Part shown: positions 53,875 through 64,000 of the stretch, piece by piece
Layout: the number at the start of each line of letters is the position of its first letter
How positions within the stretch are numbered: position 1 is the first letter of the stretch
NCBI GenBank assembly: GCA_958510825.1
Contig: OY294047.1
Span: 54,109,365-54,173,364, forward strand
Reading direction: 5' to 3'
Length of the DNA stretch: 64,000 nt
Source of the DNA: Brachypterus glaber
Taxonomy: Eukaryota > Arthropoda > Insecta > Coleoptera > Kateretidae
Notes under the pieces: model-generated
What the model was told of the DNA's origin: nothing
Database searches by the model: none
Seen by the model: only the letters and a program-made list of their open reading frames with translations
Program-made: the position numbers and the translations under genes

Positions 53875-54420
53875 CAGGGTTATTTAGAAATAAGTTCGAG
53901 AATTTCTACGTTAAAAAATATAATAAAAAATTCCTATAAAGGTTGGTCCGGAAATGAGCTCCTAAGGAACTACGACCCTCCCAAGGGTACATCTGGACAG
54001 TAGTTTTTATTTATTATTTCTGGAACCCTATAAACCAGAGTAACCAATTTTTGCGCATGCCTAAAGATTGATAAAGGATATCATTTTATGTAATTTTTAT
54101 TTGGTAATTTTAACCAGGGACATGCAAAATGGGTGGGTGATGTCCCTTTTTTGTCCCAAACTTCTATAGATTTTTAGACTTTAAAAATTATCATTATCAT
54201 TATATCAGAAAGGTAATACTCTGACCGTTTTCAAGAAAATTGGAGTTAAAGAGAAAATTTCACGTTATGAGCATCAAAAATAGGGACTAAAAAATACAAC
54301 AATAAATATTTTAATAAAAAAAGCTCGTATACATCTAGGTTCGAAAAAAATTTGTTTCGTATTTAAATACTGATATGGTTGCCCTAACAGATCTTTTTTC
54401 AGTGTAATAATGTATTGAAA
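53875..54420. mobile_element. Partial foldback, relative of 42132-42861
   Basis: It starts CAGGGTTATTTAGAAATAAG after TA and contains GGTTGGTCCGGAAATGAG, as at 42212. The matching right end is missing. Confidence 0.55.
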
Positions 54421-55770
54421 AAAAAAACAAATTAAAAGCTTTATTTAATAATTTTTAATGAACTGTTTAGAAGGCATATTCCTGCAAAAATATACAGCCT
54501 GCATAAAACAGGAAGATTTATTACTCTCAATTATTTAAAATTTAACACATCCTGACCCTTTCGCTTCCCTAAAAATAACAAAGTCTAAAAAAACGACCCC
54601 AATAGACATTTTCTTGTACCCATTTTACAAAAACCCCATATTATCACATATAATCCCCGTAATTTCCGTAAAAAACTCTCAAAATACGTGCCGCACAAGC
54701 CCACTTGATCCAGATTATTTATATATCCTTTCAGATTTAAAAACAAAATCCTTGTATCACACTTCCTTTCGGAAATGTTGATTTTTTAAAGGAAATTACA
54801 CTGATTGGCAAAGTTTTTGCACGAAGAATTGCAGATTTTTAAAATGATATTATTAGGATAAAGTTTATATAATTTAAAATTTACGCTTACACTACTATTA
54901 TGTCTATTATGCAAAAATAACTACACTGAAAAAAAATGATGTTCTTGGCTCAAAGTAGCCAACACTCTTGGCAGTTATTCTTTTAGCTTAAAAGATGTGT
55001 ATCTTCAAACCAAAGTATTTATGTTGTCCCAAGAAAAGTGTCGCTTTTGAAATATTTTTAAAATTCTCTTGGAGCATTTAAGGCAAAAACCATTTATCTT
55101 GTTTTAAGATTGTTAAAAATTAAATAATTTTAAATACTTTGGCCCAAGAATTTTTCTTTTGAGACAAGACCACTTGCATTTCAGACAAGATCAAAGTATT
55201 TTAAGTTAAAGAATTAGAAAGATCTTGGCAAGTGAATTATATTTTCATGTTAAGAGAAGGCGCTTTTGGACGTATTCAAGAGTGCCAAGCATTTGACCTA
55301 ATTTCATATGCCATATTTGTATGTGTTATGAACCTGATTAAAATACCATTTTTGAGTAAAGTTTGTCAGACTGTGTTATTTCCAAAAAAACCTAACATAT
55401 GTTGTAAAAAAAGTAAAAAGTCGTAGTTTCGTGTCGCAGCTTGACTTTTGCACTTCGACGAGGGGATGAGACTCCCTAAACGGCGGCTTTTGTCATAAAG
55501 AGACCCAAACGCCACATGTTGCACTTGATTTGACTTACAAGTAATTTATTAAGTGCTAATGCATACTAAGTATGTTTTTTGGTTAAATAAAGCTTGTTTT
55601 TGAGGATTTTTCGATCTTACTGAGTATATTTAGTTCGACAAATACAGATTTATAACACGGAGAATCTTTTTAAATTAATTAATTAGGGACATCTATTTAT
55701 TAGATGTTTAAACAGCATCTAAAAAATAAATTAACTATTAACTAAAAAAATAGTTACACTAACTATTGCC
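54421..55770. other. AT-rich spacer without a supported gene
   Basis: CACTGAAAAAAAATGATG near 54934 looks like a MITE end with CTTGG motifs scattered to about 55220, but no partner end is found. Positions 55430-55520 are less AT-rich, with no long frame. Confidence 0.4.
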
Positions 55771-55771
55771 G

Positions 55772-55894
55772 ATTTTTTGTGGAGCAGCGGTTACTAACCA
55801 AGTTAGGGGAATATTTATTTCTCTCTCTTTTTAACTCATCAATTAAACAGAGAAAGAGTAACATACTGGTTAACCGGCGTTACCACAAAAAAAT
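55772..55894. mobile_element. Short palindromic MITE
   Basis: TTTTTTGTGGAGCAGCGGTT at the left pairs imperfectly with AACCGGCGTTACCACAAAAA at the right. Confidence 0.5.
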
Positions 55895-55959
55895 GACTTA
55901 TATTTTCGCAACGAATTGTAGTTGTAGTTATTAGTTAAGGAAAGCCCTGAAATAGTTAT

Positions 55960-56391
55960 TTGCGCTCCTAAAGTTTATTTTTTTAAGGTATAGTTATTTT
56001 AAACCTTCCCGCTTGTAAACAATCTCGAAATTACCATAGCAACGTAAGATACGCATGCGTCGTAAGCGAAATGACTAGGCCCAATTTACACAACCGTAAA
56101 ACGTGCCATTAACAATGGTTTATCCCTCTAAATTATTGGAATAAAAGCGATTTTATAAGCAAATTTTGTTTCTACAGGAATACAAAAGTGTTTTTAGCAA
56201 TAGCTTTATCAATTCTCTTTTTTTACATCAAAACATCATAAGAACAAAGTAAGTAAACAAAAATTATAAATTTTGGTTATGTTGACATTCAAAACAAGCC
56301 ACATGCTTCAGTGTAAATCGGACTTTGTGGAGTATTTAGCGGCAAATTTAAAATAACTATACCTTAAAAAAATAAACTTAGTAGAGCCGCA
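55960..56391. mobile_element. About 430-bp element with 31-bp inverted ends
   Basis: AAGTTTATTTTTTTAAGGTA near 55970 is the exact reverse of TACCTTAAAAAAATAAACTT near 56360; the repeat extends to GCGCTC and GAGCCGC outward. Confidence 0.75.
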
Positions 56392-56970
56392 AGCGGCTCG
56401 TTTTCTAAACTTGTGCGCTAAAAACGTATGTTATTAAACTAGTACTTTAATATACTATTTAATTGTCCTGGATTTTTATGAGCCTTGATAGTATAAATAA
56501 GTATTTTCATTATTCTTAAAAAAAATAAACGCATTAAAAATGTAGAAGCTTCATTATAGATTGCGCCACCGCGTTTCGTCTTTTCGTCGAATGCGATTAA
56601 TTAAAATGCGTAGACGCATTTGGATCGGCTAATTAGGCACAAGGATGTCTCTAACAATCGCCATTATGGTTTCGATTTTATGGGTCGAAATTAACAAACA
56701 AATTAATACGAGAACGATGTCTGCAGGGACGGGTTTATTTCTGTAGATGCCCATATTTTGAGAAAAACAAAGTGTTAACATACCTTTTTATTATTTTCCT
56801 TTTACAAAGACCCAAATATTTTTTTTTGTTTTCTTTTATTTGTATAAATATGAAATATGCATTTGTTACGTGACATTTTTTTTACAAAAAGTAAACTAAA
56901 AGGAAAATTTGCTTTAAGGTTTAAACCGGTTTTTAACCGGTTATTGCATCCGTGTTTTAACCAAAAACCG
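56392..56970. other. AT-rich spacer with a less AT-rich block
   Basis: Positions 56560-56700 are richer in CpG (GATTGCGCCACCGCGTTTCG) but have no coding frame. Confidence 0.35.
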
Positions 56971-56976
56971 GTCTAA

Positions 56977-57122
56977 AGGCATATCCACAGGCTCGCATAA
57001 CAACATAGTACATAACAATCCGATGCCGTGATTGGCTTGATGTGCCGCCATGTATCTTGTAAGCCAATCACGGCATCGCATTCTTATGTTTTATGTTCTT
57101 ATGCAAGCTTATGGATATGCCT
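56977..57122. mobile_element. 146-bp palindromic MITE, intact copy
   Basis: AGGCATATCCACAGGCTCGC and GCAAGCTTATGGATATGCCT are inverted. TAA precedes; TGA follows, probably a mutated duplication. This copy defines the element split at 32060-32612. Confidence 0.8.
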
Positions 57123-57425
57123 TGAGGTAATTTCCGCAACCAGTTATTGCCTATGGTTTTCTATCTCTATTTTTTTTGTTTAGAGGATTTAGTGAACGCC
57201 GTGTGCAATAAAATTTGCAACGAATCAGTATCTTAAACCTAGATAATTGTTAAAAACGTGATCCAATAAACATTTTAAAAGTTTATAAGTTTTTAAGTTT
57301 TACGAAACATTTTTAATGACACCCACTCTATAACGCGGCGTAACGTTTTCGAGACCCCCCCCCCTAGCGCGTTACCTAATATTTGAACGTTTCCTTAGTC
57401 CTTATCAAGGACATATAAATATATG
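57123..57425. other. Spacer with a half MITE
   Basis: 57345-57396 is a right half of the GGGAACGTTC family (CGCGTTACCTAATATTTGAA). Confidence 0.45.
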
Positions 57426-57671
57426 AACGAACTAAGAACTCTTCTTTCTAGAATAGGCATACCGTTAAAATAAAGTATCGCCAACATCTCGGTTTGTTTG
57501 TAAACATATAGTAGGTATATTCAGGCCTGAACAATAACAATTACCAGTAAGTGGTATTGTTGTCTCTGTTAGAACAAAGGTATGCGAGTAAGACAGACGT
57601 ATGTTTATGTTGCCGACGTTTTTGTCAGTTTTAACGAATGAAATGCCTATTCTAGAGAGAAGAGCTATTAG
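57426..57671. mobile_element. Mutator-like MITE, copy 2, right tip lost
   Basis: Matches 48667-48919 but ends at GAGCTATTAG. AAATATATG before and AAATATATA after agree in 8 of 9 bases. Confidence 0.75.
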
Positions 57672-57678
57672 AAATATA

Positions 57679-57815
57679 TACCGTGCGAATATAAAGTGCC
57701 GAACACTTTTTAATGCAAAACTGGCATTAGCGATAAGTAAAGTGCAAGAAAGCTGTGTGCGTTTTACTGGCCACCGAGCTGTTGTACATAGCAATCACAT
57801 GGGCTTGTCAAAAAA
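57679..57815. mobile_element. Part of the CCGTGCGA mariner-like MITE
   Basis: TACCGTGCGAATATAAAGTG and the following 100 bp match, inverted, the element at 59214-59422; the far end is missing. Confidence 0.65.
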
Positions 57816-58307
57816 AAACTTTAGAAAATTTTAATAAAGTACTGTCCTGTAAGTTGATCTAAATAACAATAGTTGCATTATGGAAATGACGACGATTTGT
57901 TAAATGCATCGGATTCTTTTTGTTGATTTATCGGTCTAAGGACGAATCGTTAAATAAAAGGTGGATGAACCTAATGCAATAATTTTCCTTTGCAACATTT
58001 GTTTTTTTATTTATTTAAAAGGAAATTTTTTGGTATCGAACAATTTAACCATACATTTTTCGTGTTGAACAATGTAAAATTTAATTTACTCAAGGTTTGG
58101 ATGTTTTTTGTTTTATTTGCATAAAATTTAACTGATCCTTTTTTCAGTGAAAATTTTGCCACCTCTACTTTTAAATATTAAAAATATTGAAAAAATTTGA
58201 GAAAAGGTCCTTTTTAAAAGGAATGTATTTTATGAAGAAAATTTTTTTTAAGGTATTTCTAAAAATAATAAATCCGGAAAATAAATAAAGTATTGTACAG
58301 ATGTATG
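57816..58307. other. AT-rich spacer
   Basis: No supported feature. Confidence 0.35.
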
Positions 58308-58606
58308 TATAGTCCGTCCAATTATGCAAGATAGTAGTTTAAAATTCCCGCGATTTTTAAGCTACATCATTGTTTACAAACTCGTACCTTTTAATATATA
58401 AAATATTGTGACATTTTTTGTCTATGACGGTCGTTAAAGCTAATAAAAGAAGAGAAAGTTACATAAAAAAAAATGTTTATACTTAATGTTATTTTGTATG
58501 GTATTGAAAAAGGTACTTTTTTGGTTCATTCTTCATACACTCACACTAAATTAGCATATTCTACATATTGTACAAACGTAAATTATATTAAACACAAGGA
58601 AAACGT

Positions 58607-58859
58607 ATCGAACTAATAACTCTTCTCTCTAGAATAGGCATTTCATTTGTAAAAACTGACAAAAACTTAGCCAACATATACATTTGTCTGTCTTACTCGC
58701 ACAGCTCTGTTCTAACAGAGACAACAATAACAGTTACTGGTAACTGTTATTGTTCAGGCCTGAATATACCTACTATTTGTTTACAAACAAACCGAGATGT
58801 TGGCGATACTTAATATTAACGGTATGCGTATTCTAGAGAGAAGAGTTATTCGTTCGTTG
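58607..58859. mobile_element. 253-bp Mutator-like MITE, copy 3
   Basis: Inverted in orientation to copy 1 and of the same length. The 9-bp GGAAAACGT stands on both sides (58598-58606 and 58860-58868). Confidence 0.88.
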
Positions 58860-58897
58860 GGAAAACGTCAAATTTTTAGGTTACAATTACAACTTAA

Positions 58898-59013
58898 GGC
58901 CTACCCAGAGGCTCGCATAACAACTATTACAAGATACATGACGACACATCGAGCCAATCCTGGCATGGCATCCTTATGTACTATGTTTGTTATGCGAGTC
59001 TTTGGATAGGCCC
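58898..59013. mobile_element. Diverged copy of the 146-bp MITE
   Basis: GGCCTACCCAGAGGCTCGCA and GCGAGTCTTTGGATAGGCCC resemble the ends of 56977-57122. TAA precedes it. Confidence 0.6.
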
Positions 59014-59213
59014 TTTCCAGGAAAACAGTACCGACATCTGTTAAATTTTTGATACACTACGATTTATGCATAATTATGCTATTTATGCGCTCTGTGGTGT
59101 AAAACAGGCCGCGTCCCTTACTATCTTGCATAACTGGACGGAGTATAGGTAAAGTGATAAATGGAAAAAGATAGGTTTATTTTTTACATTAACGTAAATT
59201 TCTAGAATATATA

Positions 59214-59422
59214 CAGTGCGATTATAAAGTGCCGAACAGTTTGAAAAGAAAATACTCTTCGTTTGAAGCCACGCCTCTGTTAGAGTTGTGCGCGACAAGC
59301 CCATGTGATTGCTACGTGCAACATCTCGGTGGCCAGTAAAACGCACACAGCTTTCTTGCATTTTACTCATCGCTAATGCCAGTTTTGCATTAAAAAGTGT
59401 TCGGCACTTTATAATCGCACGG
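59214..59422. mobile_element. 209-bp TA-flanked mariner-like MITE
   Basis: Ends CAGTGCGATTATAAAGTGCC and GGCACTTTATAATCGCACGG; TA on both sides (59212-59213, 59423-59424). Confidence 0.82.
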
Positions 59423-59424
59423 TA

Positions 59425-60719
59425 CTTGAGTGGTGTCTTAAAACTTAAATTTTTTTTTTTTTGCAGGTATGTTTTAACATTAAACACGCTTTTAGAAAAA
59501 GACGACAAAATAAGTAAGTAGTAAATTAAATAAATAAAATAGTAAAAGGCAGCTAATAAATATTTAAACAATTGTCATATTTACAAGAAACTGAAAATCA
59601 AATTATTTTAAAACGAAAAGCCAAACCTTATTTTGTGCCTTTTCTAATTTCGTTAAAATATTGCTACATAGGTTAAAATTGAACGTCGCTTCTAGCAAAT
59701 AACGAAACTTTGCTGTTTTAGATTAAGAAAAAATAATTAGGTTCTTATTCGAAATGTTTTTCTTAAACTTTCCTAACATTTATTTGACATTTTAAACTAG
59801 GTATTAGCAACACTTCCATTCTCATTTTAAATAAAACAAAATAGTGTCACAGAAATTAAAATATCTACATAAAGAGACAGACTTTATTACACCGAAAAAA
59901 AATTAACTATAAAATGCGTAATAACATTTTTTTTACTGACTAATATTATACAATTTTGAAATCATAAAAATGAAGGGTAAAACACCTATTTAAAAGTTTA
60001 TTTTATAGTAAAATAGTTAATTGTCTTCTTGTTTTTATAGTTTTTTCACGCTTTTTAAACTGCCATTGTTTTGTTTTTTGCTTTATAAAAATAGAACCTT
60101 AGGCATTTAAGTAGGTATTGGCATTTTTTTACAATAACATGGTCTCTATTTAGATTAATTGTTATTCCATTAAAGTTTGTTGTCTAAGGTTACTCCTAGA
60201 AATTGTAATTTATTATTGTATTTTTATACCTAAGTATTAATGACAAAAACATATTTCGTCTGTTTTAATTTAATTAAAAAATGCGTTTATTATGAATACA
60301 TACTTGTCAATTAATAATATCATAATAAATAAAATATATAATAAATTATTATTTATAATTGTTGTTTTACCGGCGAGGTGACATAAATAATTTGCCATTC
60401 CATTAGAGTTTGTGGTCTATAGTTACTACCAAGCAAAAAATAAAATAAAAAAGTTGATCCACACATAATTTTTAGGTCAGAAAAAAAATAATATTTTGTC
60501 GCCTGTCGTGATTAAATGTTAAAATGCGTTAACATCCTGTTTATTATGTTTATTCTTGACCTTATTACACAACACCTCTCGTAGATTTTAATCTGACTTA
60601 TTCCACCAGGTAGATTAGGTATTACCGACAGTTTATAATAAATACTAATTTTTTCCGTTGCTTATTGTGACAGTACTAAGCCAGTTAATATAGACAAAAT
60701 AAAAACATATAAAAAACGT
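59425..60719. other. AT-rich spacer without a supported gene
   Basis: A stretch near 60625-60680 (CCGACAGTTTATAATAAAT) recurs at about 61218-61270, so it belongs to a repeat. Confidence 0.45.
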
Positions 60720-61095
60720 ATAAAGGCATGTAACTTAATAATTAAGACGCGGACTTAACTATTAGTTTAAAACTTAATAATTAGAACAGTTACTTAATAA
60801 GTTATAAATTAATAATTAAATTATTGATACCTCTTAATAATTAAGACAATCTATTAATAATTAAGTTATAACTTAATAATTAAGATATTCACTTATCTCT
60901 TAAATTACAACTTAATAATTAAGAAACTGACTTAACTATTAGGTTAAAACTTTAAGACAATAACTTAATAAGTTAGTTATAACTTAATAATTAAGCCATT
61001 GACTCATCTCTTAAATTAAGACACTAACTTAACTGTTAAGTTATAACTTAACTGTTAATTTATAACTTAAATATTATTAATTAAGATACTAAGAA
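60720..61095. repeat. Palindrome-rich satellite (CTTAATAATTAAG)
   Basis: At least eight copies of (A)CTTAATAATTAAG or one-base variants, at irregular 20-70 bp spacing, joined by GTTATAACTT-type linkers. Confidence 0.75.
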
Positions 61096-62487
61096 CTTAA
61101 TAGACGCTGCGTTAATAGCTCCGCTCTTATTCAACTCCATAGGTTTTAATATTAAAAACTTTTGCTTTTGCTTATTTTGTTTTGTTTTTAAACTATTTTG
61201 ATTGGCCTATAAGCATTGCCGACTGTTAATAATAAATCCGATTTTTTTCGTCGCTTGTAGTGGCAGTACTGCAAAATCCCAAAACGGTACGTTTACAAAT
61301 TCGGACCAAGGCGAACACCTCTCAATTACTCAACCGGCACCAAGAAGATTGATAGTCCGCGGTACTTACCATGATGGGTGTGGAGAACTTTTATCACAAA
61401 TTTTATTATGCGTATTGCTTTTGCAAATGATAATATCACTGATATAAATTATTTTCTTATGTATCTACAAATTAATCAAAAACTTTTAAAATATGTCCCT
61501 TTAATTTTAGGGTGAATGTCCCAGTTAGTGGCACACCCAGGATTTTTCTTGGGAGCGTGTCTTAAGCCATACAGAAACAAACAAAAAAAATATTTTATTT
61601 ATTTTTGTAATTAAAATAGTTAAATAAACGTAAAAATAAATAAATTTGAGGGGTTTGTGGGGGGGGGCATACATCACCTTTTAGTTTTTTGTCACTTCTG
61701 TTTAGTTTTTCACCGGGTGGCTCTTGAAGTTCTCTATAAGTTTCATATGTTATACATTTTCATAGGTACTTTGGTACGGTTACAAAGGGCCCAACTTTCA
61801 GCGCCCACTGTAACCGTAACAAAATACTTACAAAAATGCATTATACATAAAACTTGTAGAGAATTTCAAGGGCTACAAGTTTGCTCATATCCTCCAAAAA
61901 ATAATTTGAAAATCGAAAAAAACAATTTCACCCCCAACATGGCCATTTTTGAATATTTATAACTCGATTGTTATTAATATATTAAAAAAATGATCCCAAG
62001 AAAAATTGTTTAAATGCATTTTTATCGTAAGAAGCATATTTAGCGAGAAAACCGCACTCACCCCTAAAATTCAAGCGGATACCCCTTACGCAAATCACCT
62101 GGTGAAAAACTAACAGGAGTTACTATCCACTACGACCCTCTAAAATATCAGCCCCTGTAAATTTATTGCATTTAACATATGATAAGTAGGAATTTTTCTA
62201 TATTTGACTGGACTTTATTAAATTTCTCCCAAGTATTGGGTATTAAACGCTACGAGTCAAGTAATAAAACGTTTTTGTAGAACCACATTCGCTTTCTATA
62301 AAGAATGCAACCTCCTGCAGCAGCATCATCTTTTCCTGCACAATAATAAACAAAAGCCAGCGGAGCGTGAAACAAAAGTGAATCGTCTGAAAACACAAGC
62401 GGTGCCGAGGAGGTGGTGGTGGGGCACCAGGAGTGGGCACACTGGGGGACTAGGCAACGAGACCAAGCGATGACAGCACTGCCCATC
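61096..62487. other. Spacer with weak open frames
   Basis: Positions 61260-61375 are less AT-rich and one frame is open, but this overlaps a repeat boundary. Positions 62395-62460 are rich in GGT/GGG. I call no gene. Confidence 0.4.
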
Positions 62488-62489
62488 TA

Positions 62490-62968
62490 AGGCAAGTTGT
62501 CCTATCTGCAAAAATTCATTTTTTAAGCACACCATTGTATTGCTTTACACTAGCCCCGTGTGCCTACTAAAAAGAAATGTCCTATCGTAAAGCCAAATCC
62601 TAAAAATTAGCCTAAGATGTTTGTCCTATGTGGAAATTTTCAATGTTTTCTAAATAAAATTGTCCTAACTAGTCTTTTCTAGACGAATAATTCAGGACTA
62701 GGACAAACTTTACAGATCTTAGTAATTTTATTGCACCTTTTAGATCATTTTGTCCTAGTTTTCTCAGATAGAACATTTAGTATGAAAATTTAATGTTCTG
62801 ACAAAAAAAAAAACATTTTTTTTTTCAAAGGATATCACGTATTTTTGATTTAAAATAAAGCAAAAACCAACGCCATGTTTATTTAAACATGTTTTCAAAA
62901 AGTGCAAACAAAAACAATAAAACTGGCTATATCTCAAACATCTAATTTGCAGATAGGACAACTTGTCT
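62490..62968. mobile_element. 479-bp TA-flanked element with TGTCCTA motifs
   Basis: AGGCAAGTTGTCCTATCTGC and GCAGATAGGACAACTTGTCT are inverted at the ends; TA lies on both sides (62488-62489, 62969-62970). TGTCCTA occurs repeatedly inside in both orientations. Confidence 0.82.
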
Positions 62969-62970
62969 TA

Positions 62971-63954
62971 GCAGGGCAGAGCACCAGTTAATGGGATTAT
63001 GCGGTCAAGGACCACGCACTTCGATAAATAATGCTGCTTGGGCCCCCTTTTTGCGGTGTTGCCTATTTCACAACTTTTGCTTTCATTAAATAAAAAAAAT
63101 ATAAAAGTAAAAAAAGAAAAAACCAGGCTATAAATTATAAACTAGATGAAACGTTGCAAGCACCCTGTCAAAACATCGGCACTATTGTACACTAGAGCCA
63201 TCTAGTTTGCAAATTTCAAACTAGGTGTTTTGTTTGATTTTAAATTCTGTATCTTTAAAACATTATATTCTAGCAAAAAACTGTATATAACATTTTTTAT
63301 AGGGCTTAAAAAGAGCTTTTATTTAAAATATAATTTTTTGAAATCGGGTTATAAATATGTGAGATATGCTAAAAAACCTTTTACTGCTTTAAACGCCAAT
63401 ATCTCGAAAACAATGCGTTTTAGGAAAACGTTGTTTATAACATTTTTTGACCAAATTAAAATTATCTTTTATATAAGTGCTAAATTAACCAAATACAAAA
63501 AGTCCAAACTGATTTCGACTCGAATGGTCTAAAACGTTGAGAAACGTGAAAAAAACGTGGTCTAAGATTTTGACTTTTCGGCGAAGATTTCAATACATCG
63601 GCACTCTTAGTAGCACTAAGTGCCGATGTAAAATAGTAGATTTTTACACACCCGTTATGAAAAATATAAAAATGTCATGAAACGTCGAGAAAATGTGAAA
63701 AAAGGGGGTGTTAAAAAAATGTCTGTCTGTCGGTCTGTATGTAAACTTTTTAACCGAATGTCCGATTTGAAAAATTCTTTTATCAAAAGATTCAGGGCCT
63801 TTTCTATTTGCGTCACATTAAATATTCTTAACATTAGCTTAGGGCAAGGGGGGCAAAATGGACAAAAACTGTAATTTTTAGCGATATCTCATTTATTATT
63901 TTTAGTGGGACAAAATTTTACCTAAATGAAAATAATGTTTAATTTCATACAAAA
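62971..63954. repeat. Dispersed repeat pieces
   Basis: 63245-63430 matches 50860-51080. 63510-63630 matches 47800-47922 (TTGACTTTTCGGCGAAGATT) and ends in the ACATCGG/CCGATGT hairpin. No gene is supported. Confidence 0.5.
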
Positions 63955-64000
63955 TAGTTATTTATGGTACTAGTGGGTAAAGTAAGATATTGCCCATATT
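63955..64000 (-). mobile_element. 335-bp repeat family, copy 8, cut by the window end
   Basis: TAGTTATTTATGGTACTAG and GGGTAAAGTAAGATATTGCC match the reverse-orientation start of the family. Confidence 0.8.

Larger units (their letters stand above)
58308..59147. mobile_element. 840-bp element with two nested MITEs
   Basis: TATAGTCCGTCCAATTATGC at the left pairs with GCATAACTGGACGGAGTATA at the right, continuing to AAGATAGTA. TA-rich flanks suggest a mariner-like insertion. MITEs at 58607 and 58898 make up nearly half of it. Confidence 0.75.

Noticed and set aside
57465..59571. Similar frames on both strands around 57601-57834, 58797-59009 and 59083-59571
   Set aside because: They are made by inverted copies of the Mutator-like and mariner-like MITEs.
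62243..62535. Three overlapping Pro/Cys-rich minus frames
   Set aside because: They come from a short GGT/GGG-rich patch next to a MITE; no conserved pattern.

Overview
This looks like a window of an AT-rich animal nuclear genome, most likely an insect. The evidence is long C2H2 zinc-finger ORFs without close neighbours, intron-bearing gene pieces with GT-AG borders, a 5'-truncated LINE, and a very dense population of short non-autonomous DNA transposons (MITEs), many nested in one another. A beetle is possible, but the sequence alone does not settle the order. I see no bacterial-style operon, CRISPR array, rRNA or tRNA gene.

Positions 1-26330 form one tandem zinc-finger gene cluster on the minus strand. 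It has four members, left to right. A (1-1152) is only its N-terminal part, cut by the window edge. B (9131-11899, 922 aa) and C (20267-23716, 1149 aa) are intact. D (24640-26330) is a decayed relic. A/B and B/C are separated by near-identical spacers of about 8 kb, which carry the same LINE fragment, a 1.2-kb perfect-looking hairpin, a 1.17-kb foldback element and several MITEs. The tandem period is about 10.7-11.1 kb. B and C have the same 20 C-terminal fingers but differ in the number of a 76-residue module (one finger plus a half finger plus linker): D has 1, B has 2, A at least 3, C has 5. Mobile-element presence and absence gives a relative history of the array.

Positions 26331-34980 are mostly transposon debris. 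They include a hAT-type element with an intact 8-bp target duplication, long foldbacks, TAA-flanked MITEs, one candidate secreted cysteine-containing peptide (26686-26853), and two candidate isolated exons.

Positions 35014-38501 hold the only clear spliced gene, on the plus strand, with three GT-AG exons. Its protein has a weak resemblance to the oxygen-dependent degradation region of HIF-alpha/Sima. Its introns are packed with MITEs.

Positions 38502-64000 are repeats: a family of about 335 bp with eight copies in the window, a TTAA-flanked piggyBac-like element holding a Tc1-type transposase fragment, Mutator-like MITEs with 9-bp duplications, TA-flanked mariner-like MITEs, a third copy of the 1.17-kb foldback, a decamer satellite, a minisatellite and a palindromic TTAATTAA-rich satellite. 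One short GC-rich ORF (44343-44486) may be a terminal exon of an unknown gene.

The most interesting signals are the recently expanding zinc-finger cluster with internal module copy-number change, the near-perfect long hairpins that could feed small-RNA pathways, and several MITEs built from many copies of one short motif.
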